Positions 43,444 through 54,243 of a stretch of DNA of 64,000 bases are shown here, piece by piece. The position numbers and the translations under genes are program-made. Numbering within the stretch: the stretch's first letter is position 1; each line of letters starts with the position of its first letter. Under the pieces are notes generated by a model that had not been told where the DNA came from, made no database searches, and saw nothing but the letters and a program-made list of their open reading frames with translations. Source of the DNA: Juglans regia (lineage: Eukaryota > Streptophyta > Magnoliopsida > Fagales > Juglandaceae); the NCBI RefSeq assembly GCF_001411555.2, contig NC_049908.1, positions 30,077,817 to 30,141,816 of the forward strand. The letters run 5' to 3'.

Positions 43444-45810
43444 ATCAAACATCACTGATTCTATTCATTAAGTGTTATCAATACATAACTTGTCCTGGAC
43501 TATAAAACTGAAATAGCCTTCAGGGCCATCTTCAATCCACACTACCTCCTCATTTACATTGTATACAAATTTAGCTAAAAAATGTTCTACCTTATTAGCT
43601 TCTCTATATGTGTGTAACTGACCACAATGGTCTATGTACTAACAAACCTCTAATGTCTTCTATTAGTTGGCCACTCCACTCCCAATGCTCTTCTTCACAA
43701 TTAACTGCCTTAATAACCCCCATAGCATCCCCTTCGAAAATAGCCTTCCCAATGTCGAGTTCTAAACAAAAATTCAATGCTCTTCACAAAGCTACTGTTT
43801 CTACAACAATAGAAGAGTTTACATGAGTTTTTGACGAGGAAAGAGAAACAAGAACTTCCCCATCTACATATTTTATGATCACTCCTGCTCCCATATTCGA
43901 TTTTTCCTTATTAAAAGCTGCATCCCAATTCACTTTCACAACTCCTTCCCTTGCTGCTACCTTGAGCACTCTGATACTTCTCTCTGCTATATCTAGCTTG
44001 AGTAAAGATGACATTTGGACTAGAAAAGCCCTTCTCAAATACAAATTTGTTCCTCCTCATCCATATATTTTGTAACACAGTGACTGCTAGAACAAACTCC
44101 TCTTCATTCAACCTCTCTACCATTTTCCTCCATACTAACCCAATTTCCACTTCACTAGATGCCCATTTTTGAATTGAACTACCCTTCTCAGCCCAAACAT
44201 CCACATCAGTAGGACAATTCCATAAAATAAGGCAAATGGTCTCTTATGGGGCATATATTAGGGGTGCTACCCGCCCCCTACGGGGCGGGGCCACCCCTTC
44301 CCCGCACCCCTCCCTGCATGGGGCGGGGGTTGGGGTTTTCACCCCCGCCTTGGTAGGTGGGGTGCGGGGTTGATTGGGAATCCGTTCCGCCTTCATCTAC
44401 TTTAAAAAATATTACATTTTACTTGATTTAAAAATTATTTCTAAGTTCAAAAGTAATTAAAAATACATTTTGACCCAAATTTTAAATTTAAATTTTGTAC
44501 ATATGACTATAATTTAAAAACTATGTAATTTTTAAATTTGCTAGTGTATATTGTGTAAATTATAGTGTATTAACTTTTAAACTATATAGTTTTTAAATTT
44601 ATCAATGCATATTTTGTGAACAAGTCTAACAAATTGTAATATATATTTATATATACATAATTTGTAAAACATATATATATTTATGTTTATATATAATATA
44701 TATATATATATAAATGTAGGCGAGGGTGAGGCGGGGTTGGGCCTTCCCCGCCCCCCGCCCCCCTAGGGGCCTTAGATGCGAGGCGGGGGGTCCCACCCCC
44801 GCATGGGAGGAGAGGGGTTGCCCGCCTTGCCATGCAGAGGCGGGGCGAACGGGGGTGGGGCAGCGGGGTGCAGGGCCCCGCTGCCCACCCCTAGCATATA
44901 TGATTGTCTATTACCCTTCTTTTAAACATATTTCCTTTTGTTGGTAAGCACTTGTTTTTTGCTTTCCAAACAAACACCTTGATAACCTCTGGGACATTCA
45001 ACCTCCATAGCTCTCTCCATCCTTAACCTCTTGCAGACCCATACGAGGACTCCCCACTCATCCATCTCTTCCTACCCAACTCAAAATGATATGCAGATTT
45101 TAAACTAAATACACATTTCTTTGATGGTGCCCAAATTTGTTTATCCTTCAATCCAGTTGGACTTATAGGTATGCTACAAATTAGACCAGCCTCTTGTTCA
45201 TTGAAAACCTTATTCACTAACTCCTCCTTCCATCTTCCACATACCTCTTCAATCAATTGATCTACTCGAGCATCTGCTTCTAGCACCTTCCTTGGGGGTT
45301 GTATTTTGTAAGAATATAGCTTTGGAATCCACCTATCCTCCCACACTTTTATGTTCTTTCCATTTCCAACTCTTCACACCAACCCATCATTCAAAAGCTC
45401 TAGAGAACCCCATAAACTCCTCCAAATCAGGGAAGGATTATTCCCAAGCTTTGCTTCCAACACACTAGCTTGCTTGTGATATTTGTCTTTCAAAACTCTT
45501 GTAGCGAAGGAATTAGAATTGGTTAGAGCTCTCCAACATTGTTTTACTAGTAGAGCTTTATTAAAACTCTCTAGCTCTCTAAATCCTAATCCATCATAGA
45601 ATTTCGACTCTTCCATTCTACTCCAACTCATCCACTTTATCTTCTTGTCATTGTCCCTATGACCCCACCAGAATTTAAACATTAAAACAGCAAGCTCCTT
45701 ACACAACTTCTTTGGTAGAGAGAACACACTCATGTGACAAGTTGGTATAGATTCAATTACAGCCTTTAGTAGTACCTCCTTTCCAGCTGGTGAGAGGAAT
45801 TGATTCTTCT
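43444..45810 (-). pseudogene. 5'-truncated LINE polyprotein relic, split by a hAT MITE
   Basis: Minus-strand pieces in order: end of the reverse transcriptase (45805-45374; LSPAGKEVLLKAVIES, FKFWWGHRDNDKKIKWMSW and GLGFRELESFNKALL), zinc-binding region (45346-45023; MWEDRWIPKLYSYK, FSLKSAYHFEL), a segment at 44204-44062 (LQNIWMRRNKFVFEKG), then RNase H (44044-43784; VVKVNWDAAFN, GAGVIIKYVDGE). Frames are broken by stops and indels, and an unrelated 635-bp MITE interrupts at 44259-44893. The 5' half, including endonuclease, is absent. Confidence 0.8.
44251..44901. mobile_element. non-autonomous hAT MITE, 635 bp, relative of the 12.5-17 kb element
   Basis: The element 44259-44893 lies between exact 8-bp duplications GCATATAT (44251-44258 and 44894-44901). 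It starts TAGGGGTGCTACCCGCCCC, the same first 19 bases as the 4.5-kb hAT at 12499, and ends CCGCTGCCCACCCCTA versus CCGCTGCCCACCCTTA there. GC-rich ends surround an AT-rich core without coding potential. It could have been mobilised by a transposase of that family. Confidence 0.92.
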
Positions 45811-46659
45811 AGCTCTCTAAATCTTTTTCCTGCTAGAGTTTATATAGATAGCTATATAGTTTTGTTGTATTAAAATTTAAAACATGAGGTAGGTTAGAGT
45901 TTTTTTATTTTATTTTTTGAAGTTTTAGTGTGAACCCTGGGCTTTGTTTTCATCGAAGTAATGGTGCACTGCTCGTTCGTTCAATTCGGAGTTGATCATG
46001 TTGGCGTAAACTATAGATGCATCATTGCATGACACATACAAACACAACTTGTTCGGATTATGATCACCCATAAGTCCTAGCTAGCTTGCATGTGCAAAAA
46101 AAACTAAAAAAGCCCTCCAAGTTGACGAATTAAGATCTCAAGCCCACAATTTTTCGAAGCTTAAGCCAAGCTGGCTTGGAGCCATCAAGTCTGAAACGTA
46201 TCTGCTCATATAAAAATAAACTTAAAACATTATTTGAGCTCAAATCAATTAAAGCTTATAAGTTAATATCACAAATACAATGGTTTAATTTTGAATAATT
46301 TTACCTATAATCATAAAGTACGTAACTATTATATAATTATTTTAAAAAAGAATAGAATCTATTATTAAAAAATTAATTTTTTTATTTAATTTTTTAAAAC
46401 AATTACGTCCCTTTCCGCTAAACTTTTACCGATCACATAACTGATCATCTCATTTGAATACTCTTTTTGTAACGTACAACAGCACTTACGTGTATCCCTC
46501 GTCCGTCCTTTCAATTTTATCAAGGATCTAAACCACTAGTAACCAGCTAGTAAGTAGGATGGAAGAAAAGTTTTACTCTTGATTATTTTATCTAACAATT
46601 ACGTGGTATTGGAATAATAAATAAAAAATTTTAATAACTTTAATAAGAATAAAAAAAAA

Positions 46660-46835
46660 AAAAATATTATATGTAATCATAAAATATATAAGTATCGTAT
46701 AATCGTTTTAAAAAAGAGTAAAGTTTATTATTAAAAAATTAATTTTTTTCATATAAATATCGTATTTATTTATTTTTATCAAAATAATTATGCGATGTTT
46801 ACATACTCACGATTCTAAATATTATTTCTAAAAAA
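46660..46835. mobile_element. ATCACGTAATC-family MITE
   Basis: Left arm ATATGTAATCATAAAATATA and GTATCGTATAATCG; right arm AATTATGCGATGTTTACATA and CTCACGATT. They are related as inverted copies around AAAAAATTAATTTTTTTCAT. A second related unit at about 46290-46440 has TATAATCATAAAGTACGTAA and ACAATTACGTCC. These resemble the unit at 7325-7480. Confidence 0.5.
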
Positions 46836-46902
46836 TGAAAAGTAATGTATAGTGTATAAATAATGAGAAACAAAGCTATTGATAGAATAGCCTTGTCTGA
46901 TT

Positions 46903-46946
46903 GCCTACTTTGCATTTTTTTTTTTTTTTGAACGTCCCTACTTTGC
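46903..46946 (-). mobile_element. short retro-insertion of a LINE-tail type
   Basis: CCTACTTTGC is repeated exactly at 46903-46912 and 46937-46946. The 24-bp insert is A, T15, GAACGTC plus one base. On the minus strand it is GACGTTC followed by poly-A, a different terminus from the TACTTATC type. Confidence 0.6.
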
Positions 46947-47218
46947 GTATCTTATTTCCCTTCTTTTACTCCTAAATTCAAATAATAATTTCAAAGCTTG
47001 AATCTTGATTTTTAAAAAAAAATTATAAATATCAAATAGTTGCACTAGTTTCTATAAAAGTAGAGAAAGAAAAGCCAAGTACAAAACCAACTTAAAATTT
47101 AAAACGAGTACACTTCTTTATTAGCAGCTTTTAAAAAAAAAAAAAAATACAAATAATCGAACAATTAATATTACGTATCATCGAAAGATAAGAAATCAGA
47201 ATTAAATAAAGGAAAAAT

Positions 47219-47380
47219 TTAATTATAAATAATTCTGTGTATATATATTTATTCAATATAATTAATTAAAAAATAAATTTTATTGAAAATAATATTAATT
47301 TAAATTTAGAATATGAAGGCAACAAAATTAATATATAAATTAGTACGCAAACTTACTTATACATAATAAAACTCTTAAAT
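47219..47380 (+). repeat. interspersed AT-rich repeat, copy 2
   Basis: Second copy of the sequence at 35693-35855, with the same order of shared words. Divergence of many bases indicates age. Confidence 0.6.
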
Positions 47381-48619
47381 AAAAGTTAAAAATAATAAAA
47401 AGAAGTGTTCCATTTTAAAAAAATTAATTATAAAATATATTCACATGATTTAATGCTATACGTAAGATATATTTTATAATAAAATAATTTTACAATCTAA
47501 ATCATATTAATTTATCTACTCTTTAAAATCTATTTGCAAGCTAAACATTTCTCTCTCTTGAGTTGTGGAGTAAACATCTCGGGTTTGGGAGCGGATACAT
47601 TGAAAATTATTATTCTGTAACGTTGATTTAGTTGAACAAAGAAAAACCAGAACCAATCGATATTACTTACTTTCCGACATCATATATAAGCTCATCTTCG
47701 ATTTTTCTCATGACGTCTTTTCTTCCTCTTCCTTCTGTCTCTCTCTCTCTATCTCCCTCTCTGAAAACCCTAATTCAAAGTCTTTTTCTCTATCCTACCT
47801 CATTTCTTTCTGAGATAACAAACGAGATCGCCAGGTATTTATGTAACGTTCCCTTCCTCATGCTTCAATTCTTTTTCTGTTTTTCTCTCTTCTCTTTTTC
47901 CTCAAAGTTTTCTTAATACGAAAATTCAATGTAATTGCTCTCCAACTGCCATTGATTTGCATAATTCTGTGAAATCGAGCTCCTGGCGTTCCAGATTAAT
48001 GCTGATTCTGATCCGATTCTTTGTTTTTGACCGTATTCTTATTCAGACATTGGGAATTCGATGCTTTGCTTAAGAGTTGGTGTATGGATGAATCTGTGCA
48101 TGTTTTGCCCACTTAATTCTTCTGTGCTTTCGAAGTTTAGATTTTTCTTTGGGTGAATTCGATGCGTTGCTACTTTTGTTTTGTTTACCGAGAAAATTGA
48201 GGTCCTGCGGGCTTTCATTTGTTTTCCCAGGAGAACTAAATTCAGCTCAAATATTTGCGTGAAATTTAGTCGGCTCTATTGTTTTTCTGTGACCTTTGAA
48301 AGCTAAGATGTGGAAATCATGAGGATATGAATTTTGTTTCATCTTTTATTATTTCTTTGATATTCTTGATTACCAATGTCTGTATGTCAACTCAGTCTCA
48401 AAAATGGGTTGAATTAATGTTGGATCTGGATGAAGAATGCAGAAGCTTATCTGGGTTTTCAAAATTTTCAAATCAGTACAGATTTCATATTGGACTCATA
48501 CTGAACGTGTAGTTTTTCGTATGTTTTTTTAGCCTGAATGTAAATGGAGACACCAATTTATACATGTGGAGAATTGTTCAGCATTTGTGTGTGAAGCAAA
48601 TTAATAAATAATTCGAATA

Positions 48620-49768
48620 ATGGAGGCTAATATCTGTGATATCAATCACTTGGATGCGGATGTCCTTTTGCCTCCTCGAAAGCGCCTGCTTGCTGGATTG
48701 AAAAAGCAAAGCTCGGAAGCTGATGGTGCTTTGGGTCTCTCTCTAATTGCTTCTTCTGCTTCTGCTTCTGCTTCTGCTTCTGCTTCTGCTTCTGCTTCAT
48801 CTGCTGCTACTTTAAGCGACTTTGAAACACGTCTTAACAACCTGTTAAGCTCTCATTCGAATAATCCTAACCTTACACCAGAGGAAATAGTAGAGGCTTC
48901 AAAATCAGCAGCTATTGCTGCAGCAGCGGCTGCAGCGGCTGCGAGAGCTGCCGCTGAAGAAAAGGCTGCAAAAGCATCAAAGGCAAAGGCTGCTGTCAAG
49001 AGCGCCTTAGATTTGGTTGCCTCATTTTCTGAAGAGGCAGCCTCTAAGGAAAAATATCTGAAAAAGAATAGGCTGAAGAAGCATCTTCCAGTTCGGCTTT
49101 TGTACAAAAAATACCAACCGATTGAGAATAACAAGACAGATGAAGAGTTGGCCCGTAAGTTGCATCGAGCTATTAACAGCTCCCCCAGAATCTTGAAGAA
49201 CTCTTCAAGTTCTGACTGGAAGGGTCATAAACACAAGAAGCCTAATAGCTCAGTGAGTTCTGAGAAAAGTAGGGTATCCAATGGGAGTATCTTGTTGGAA
49301 GGACACCTCCCATCTATGTCCAATGGTCATGCTATAACAGGCAAGGTCAATTCTGAGGGTTCCATCCGAGAGTTATACACACACAAAGTAGATGAAAGGG
49401 CCTCCAAGTCTGATAAAGTAAGCCAACTAGAGGTGGATAATGAAGAAGCAGAATCAAGTCAGCCAAAGGATAAAACTGGGGAAGATGTGTGTACAACTGG
49501 TAAAAAAAGGGGAAGAGTGAAGCTAAAAAGGTTGCCGCTAAGCATTTGTACTTTTAGGGATCGGTCAAACCCCAAGGAGGAGATGAATGGGAGAAGCACC
49601 CCAATGACTGAGAATAACGTGGGCAGCCCCACTGCTGGCAGTATGCCCTTATTCTCAATGCAGCCTTCGGCCGATGGTGTGATGCCAATTGGGGCTACAC
49701 CGGTGTGGAAATGCCAAGAGTTCAAAGTTCCAACTTGTGTCGAACAAAATAAAGTACTGCAGTCGTGA
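48620..49768 (+). CDS. unrecognised plant protein with Ser/Ala and poly-Ala tracts
   Basis: One uninterrupted coding exon, 382 residues, from an ATG in AATA-ATGG context to a TGA. Features in order: conserved-looking N-terminus with DADVLLPPRKRLLAGLKKQ (about 13-31), a Ser-Ala repeat (about 45-60, coded by TCTGCT repeats), SDFETRLNNLLSSH, a poly-Ala helix (about 97-115), then a strongly basic segment (KKNRLKKHLPVRLLYKKYQP). A Ser/Lys-rich tail follows with a basic GKKRGRVKLKRLPL segment and an end in ATPVWKCQEFKVP. Composition suggests a nuclear protein. The function is unknown to me. A TATA-like AT-rich leader with CT runs lies at 47740-47770, and a probable leader intron has its donor near 47835 (CGCCAG|GTATTT). 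Purine/pyrimidine usage looks coding throughout, so it is probably real. Confidence 0.8.
   Translation: MEANICDINHLDADVLLPPRKRLLAGLKKQSSEADGALGLSLIASSASASASASASASASSAATLSDFETRLNNLLSSHSNNPNLTPEEIVEASKSAAIAAAAAAAAARAAAEEKAAKASKAKAAVKSALDLVASFSEEAASKEKYLKKNRLKKHLPVRLLYKKYQPIENNKTDEELARKLHRAINSSPRILKNSSSSDWKGHKHKKPNSSVSSEKSRVSNGSILLEGHLPSMSNGHAITGKVNSEGSIRELYTHKVDERASKSDKVSQLEVDNEEAESSQPKDKTGEDVCTTGKKRGRVKLKRLPLSICTFRDRSNPKEEMNGRSTPMTENNVGSPTAGSMPLFSMQPSADGVMPIGATPVWKCQEFKVPTCVEQNKVLQS
48752..48800 (+). repeat. TCTGCT coding microsatellite
   Basis: Consecutive TCTGCT/GCTTCT hexamers encode alternating Ser-Ala in the unrecognised gene. In-frame length variation is likely between alleles. Confidence 0.85.
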
Positions 49769-50254
49769 TGTTCAAATGTAATGTGGTGACGGGTGGCTAC
49801 TGTGATAGAAGTTGATAGCTGAGGTAGGTTCATGGTGCTCTTTTTTTACAGAAACGGCTTTCTTTGATTTTTCTTTTTTGCTCATTTTTTCTGGCTTTGT
49901 AATGAAGATAAACTGACTGAATGTAAATTTAGATATTTAATTGCTTGCATCCGTGCTTTACAGAATAGCAAAGCTTCAAGTGAGGATTCAAGTGATGGAA
50001 TAAATTGAATAGTATTGGTTAACATGTTGCATATTCGTCCTGCTCATAGAATCGATGAGAAATGAACAATAGAATGCTGAGTGTCGTTGGTTATATAATT
50101 TTTTTTTTCAAGTTGATTGTTTTACTTTTATATGCTGTGTCGCTACTTGACAAAATAACATATATATGTTACTTGCTGCTGCTTTCGTAAATACAGTATT
50201 ATTAGAAATGGAAATAACGTTAAATTTAAATTTAATGAAGAGGGATTTTGGGTG
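49769..50254. other. 3' flank of the Ser/Ala-rich gene
   Basis: Probable 3' untranslated region, possibly with an intron in the trailer (TTTACAG at about 49963). It ends where the second hAT element begins. No exon with coding features was seen. Confidence 0.4.
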
Positions 50255-50909
50255 GTAAAAGGTAGGGCTGAGCTCTGATTTCGACGGAGTCGGAGGAAAA
50301 TTTTTACTCTGACTCCGACTTTGATCGGAGGTCGGAACTCCGAGCTTCGATCGGAGGTCGGAGCTCCGACTGATTATTGGGCTAAATGAATGCCATTTTT
50401 CGACTTTTGGGCTCACCAAAGCCCAATTTTGAAACTGTAAAAAAAAATACTGAAAAGATAAAAAAAAAACTTAAATACAATAATTTAAAAACTAAATAAC
50501 ATGTAGTCATAAGTTATAATAGTCTCATTTATTACAACATTGACTTAGTCTTTAAAGATAACTACATAAATATTAAACATGGAATTCACTCAAATCTCAA
50601 TGGTCCATTGGTCATACCTGAGATGAAGATAGAAAGTTGCAATCAATAAAGGAAAAAAACTGATAATAAAAAATTGAACACGGTAAAAATAGAATTTTAT
50701 TCTTACAAAGAAAGGGGGTTCTCTATAGTCCATAGTCCATAGTCTCTCAACTCCATCCCAACTTTCAAGGGGCGTCCGTCTCAGACTTTCTATCATCGGC
50801 AATTATGTTAGGATTCATAATTAGATCTATAAAATCATAAAAAGTAGAAGTTAGAAACATTAAAAATAATTAAATAATCATTTAAAAGCATATAAAGTTA
50901 TCTGATTCA

Positions 50910-52903
50910 AGCCTATAGCTCTCGGCATCAACGCCAACGGTATCTAGTCCAATGAGCGTTTCACTTATCCAATTCTGTGTGCAAACAAGGGCCTCCATGA
51001 TTGACGGTGACAATGAACTCCGATAAGCATCCAACACGCGACCTCCAATGCTAAATGCCTACTCTGAGGCAACTGTAGTGACAGGAATGGCTAGCATATC
51101 TCGGGCTATATGGGAAATGACTGGATTATTAGTGGAATTAACCTTCCACCAAATTAATAATTAAAATAAACCACTAGGTGCCTTGACAGCTTCCATAAAA
51201 TATCGTTCAACCTCATACGTACACTGCATAATATTCCTCGTTGTAATGAGTTGATGATACTGCTGCATAATGAGATGGCCTGTAACTTCTCCGGATGGGT
51301 TAGTGTCATATAAGGAAGCTGTCAATCCTGTCGGCCTCGAATGTGAGGAGCTACTAGCTGCGGATGAAAGTTGACAACTATTGTTGTAATGACTATATAT
51401 GTCATCGATATCACTTTTTAGCATTCTAATAAATTCTGCAGCCTTCATTGCTCTGAGGACGGAATTTACCTAAAATTTTAAAACGGCCAACTTATATCGA
51501 GGGTTAAGGATCACAGCCACAAATAGTAATTTATTTATCTTCTCAATATTCTCCCAATATTTATCATATTTGGTCTTCATTCTCATAGCCATAGCAGATA
51601 ACAATTCCTTAGAGTCAGCACAACTATTTTGCAAGTAGAAGTGAAGCCTTGAGAGCTCGCTGAAGTACAAGTTCGCAGTTGTATATTTGGATCCAGATAT
51701 CCGTATGGTTATGTCATAAAAAAATTTCAAAAATTGAACAAAGTACCTCACATTAGTCCAATCATGTGTGTCCGACGCACCGAGCTCCTGTCCTGCTGGC
51801 TCCATCAAAACATACCTCAGGCTCCCATCCTCGACTTCCATCCGCTCGAATGCTCTTTGGTACTTCTATGCCACATCCAACGTCATGTATAAACTCGTGA
51901 GCCCGAATGACATCATCTTTCACAGTCGTGTTTCGCTTGAACCAATCAATTGCTGTTTCATTGGCACTGGCATTGTCAACTGTAATACACAACACTTTTT
52001 GAATTCTCCAGTCCTTTATACAATCATCCATCTTCACTCCAATGGATGCACCTTTATGATCTATAATTTCTTTGAAGCCAATAATTCGTTTATGCAAAAT
52101 CCACTTACTGTCAATGTAGTGTGTTGTGATATGTAGCAGACGTTCTGTATGGATGTCCACGTGTCAATCGTAAGTGACACTCTCTGGCCAGTGGTAATAA
52201 ACATTTTCCTCATATCCGCTTTTTCCTTCGCATGCCTCTTCATACAATCTTACATCACCGTATACCGTGATGGAATGAGAAATCGTGCCTAATAGTTTGT
52301 ACAAACTTTCGGAAGCCTCTTTTGTCGATTGTGGTAAAGGGCATCTCATCAGTAATCATCATCTCTGCAAGCATGTCTCTCAACATCTTCTCACTGTATT
52401 GAGGGATGATCAATTTCTTAGCCTGTGTACCATCAATGGCTGTAAAAGTTTCGTAACTGAGCTTGGTCTGATCAGTGACTGGCAAATCCCTTCGCGATCT
52501 TATATCGTTGGTAACCATTTAGATGTACTATTAACACACTGGTGCCTTACTTCTTCGAATGGCAACTACAAAGTTGTCCACAGTGGTGACATCTTGCTTG
52601 CAAGTTCGCACGATCACCAGAAATTTTGGTGAATTACTCTTATGTCCACGACCTTTTTTTAGAAGGCCGTGGTGGTTGATCGTGTTCAATGGGCATCTCT
52701 TCCTATTCGTTTAACATATCCTCATCTTCTATATCTACTGGGAGTCGACTACTCGCACAAGATGTAGCTGTTCTAGATGTAGCTGCCCTAGATGTGGATG
52801 CTCTAGCACTGGCATCCGTCACATTCCCTTGTAGACGATCGTCTCCACTAGGTATAAGATCCATATCACAATCAAAGAAACTGAAAAAATAAATTAGAAG
52901 CAA
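50910..52903 (-). pseudogene. hAT transposase relic of the second element
   Basis: Minus-strand pieces: acidic/Ala-Ser N-terminus (MDLIPSGDD, from 52870); a BED finger out of frame at about 52540-52650 (ARCHHCGQLCSCHSKKQGT, then VLIVHL); core with MLAEMMITDEMPFTTIDKRG, SLTIDTWTSIQN, ITVDNASANETA and RMKTKYDKYWENIEKINKLL; C-terminal dimerisation domain (IARDMLAIPVTTVASE, then FSIGGRVLDAYRSSLSPS, MEALVCTQNW). Several frame changes separate the pieces. A TAG at 51059-51061 interrupts the domain where relatives have Ser in VASESAFS. It cannot encode an active enzyme as read. Confidence 0.88.
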
Positions 52904-53318
52904 AAAATTAGTTTAAAAAATAACTAGGCTATATTAAAAGGCATCAACTCATTTAAGAAATTAAGATAGAAAAAAATAAATTAGAAGCTAAACATAAACA
53001 AACATACATGAAAGGAGTAATAATTAATATAAGAACGGGCGAGTTATGGCATAACCATCTCACAAACATACAATACATTAAATGTTATAAGTAAGAATCT
53101 TTTAAGTAATTCCAAATTAGAATCATGCACGAAGGTAATCTTTTTTATATAACATGCATTTCGTTACATGCATCACATTGCATGATACTTCTCTTAAGTG
53201 AGTATTTTATGAATTTGACCTTGAGGTCTAACTATATGTTTATATCTCAATATTGGATAACTCAATCAATGATGTGCAGAAACATATGATCATCTTTATT
53301 TTCTAAAAAGTATATATA

Positions 53319-53319
<1 letters not shown>

Positions 53320-53349
<30 letters not shown>

Positions 53350-53350
53350 C
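53320..53350. repeat. TA microsatellite within the second hAT
   Basis: Uninterrupted (TA)n of about 30 bp in the non-coding 5' part of the element. Confidence 0.9.
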
Positions 53351-54243
53351 TATAGATCACCAAATAGAAAGAAATAACCATTATATGAATTAATGAGTCC
53401 CATAGATTCCCATATGACTATTATATTTCTCTATGTCAGTAAACTCTAGTCATGGAGAAATATAAACAATAAGAGTAATGCTACCAAAAAAACCAATTTG
53501 GCAAAGAGTATTCATAGCCCAATGTGGAGATATAGTTATTATGCATAATATGACTTGGTTGGGTCATGTGGTTTTGATTTTTGAAGTAGTAGCATCTCTT
53601 ACACATTTTATCAAGCATATTACATGCATACTGGTTTGCACAGTCCGTTACCATCAACCATATTCAATTTTTGCTATATTTCCTTATTACAACACAACTT
53701 CACAAGAATTACAACAATTAATTCCAAAACAATTAATTCTAGGCAACCCAACAACATGGAAAAAAAGAAAACTTAAAATTAAATTTCCTTGATTTAATTT
53801 TAGGGCTTGGAATCGGACAACTTACCAGAGGCTGAAGCTGAGCGGAGGCTGGCCTAAGAAAAGGGGAACGGAGTGTTGCACACTACGGAGGCGCAAAGAG
53901 GCAACAACAGCAACAGAGAGGGAATGAGGCGGTGAGACATAGGGATCCGAGAGGTTCAGAAAAAAAGGAGAAGGAAGAAGGAAGAAGGGAAGGGGGGTCC
54001 TGCGTTTTGGACCTCCGTGTGATGGAATGGCATCGTATAATATTTTTTTAAAATCCAAATATAAAACGGCGTCGTTTTATGTCTGGATTTTTTTAAAAAA
54101 AGTCGGAGACTCCGTCTACTTATTTGGAGCTACTTTGATTCCAACTCTGATTTCCAACCACTCTGACTCCATCGAAGTCGAAATCGGAGTGGAAGTCGGA
54201 CGGAGTCGGAATTTTCGAAAGTTTGCACAGCCCTAGTAAAAGG

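Larger units (their letters stand above)
45811..47600. other. intergenic, AT-rich with MITE-like repeats
   Basis: No coding exon. Two segments of the ATCACGTAATC MITE family (about 46290-46440 and 46660-46835), a tail-only retro-insertion (46903-46946), and copy 2 of the dispersed AT-rich repeat (47219-47380). The promoter of the next gene probably occupies the last few hundred bases. Confidence 0.5.
50255..54243 (-). mobile_element. second complete hAT transposon, transposase inactivated
   Basis: The element 50263-54235 (3,973 bp) is flanked by exact 8-bp duplications GTAAAAGG (50255-50262 and 54236-54243). Ends are TAGGGCTGAGC and, inverted, TAGGGCTGTGC. Subterminal DNA at both ends is full of CGGAGTCGGA/TCCGACTCCG words. 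A transposase relic is on the minus strand (about 50910-52903). The transposase-side end has AAACGGCGTCGTTTT at about 54064. It lies between the Ser/Ala-rich gene and the SRPK gene. Confidence 0.93.

Noticed and set aside
51768..52136. 122-residue plus-strand frame in the second hAT
   Set aside because: It is antisense to clear transposase sequence (VDNASANETA, DTWTS region) and has no features of its own.
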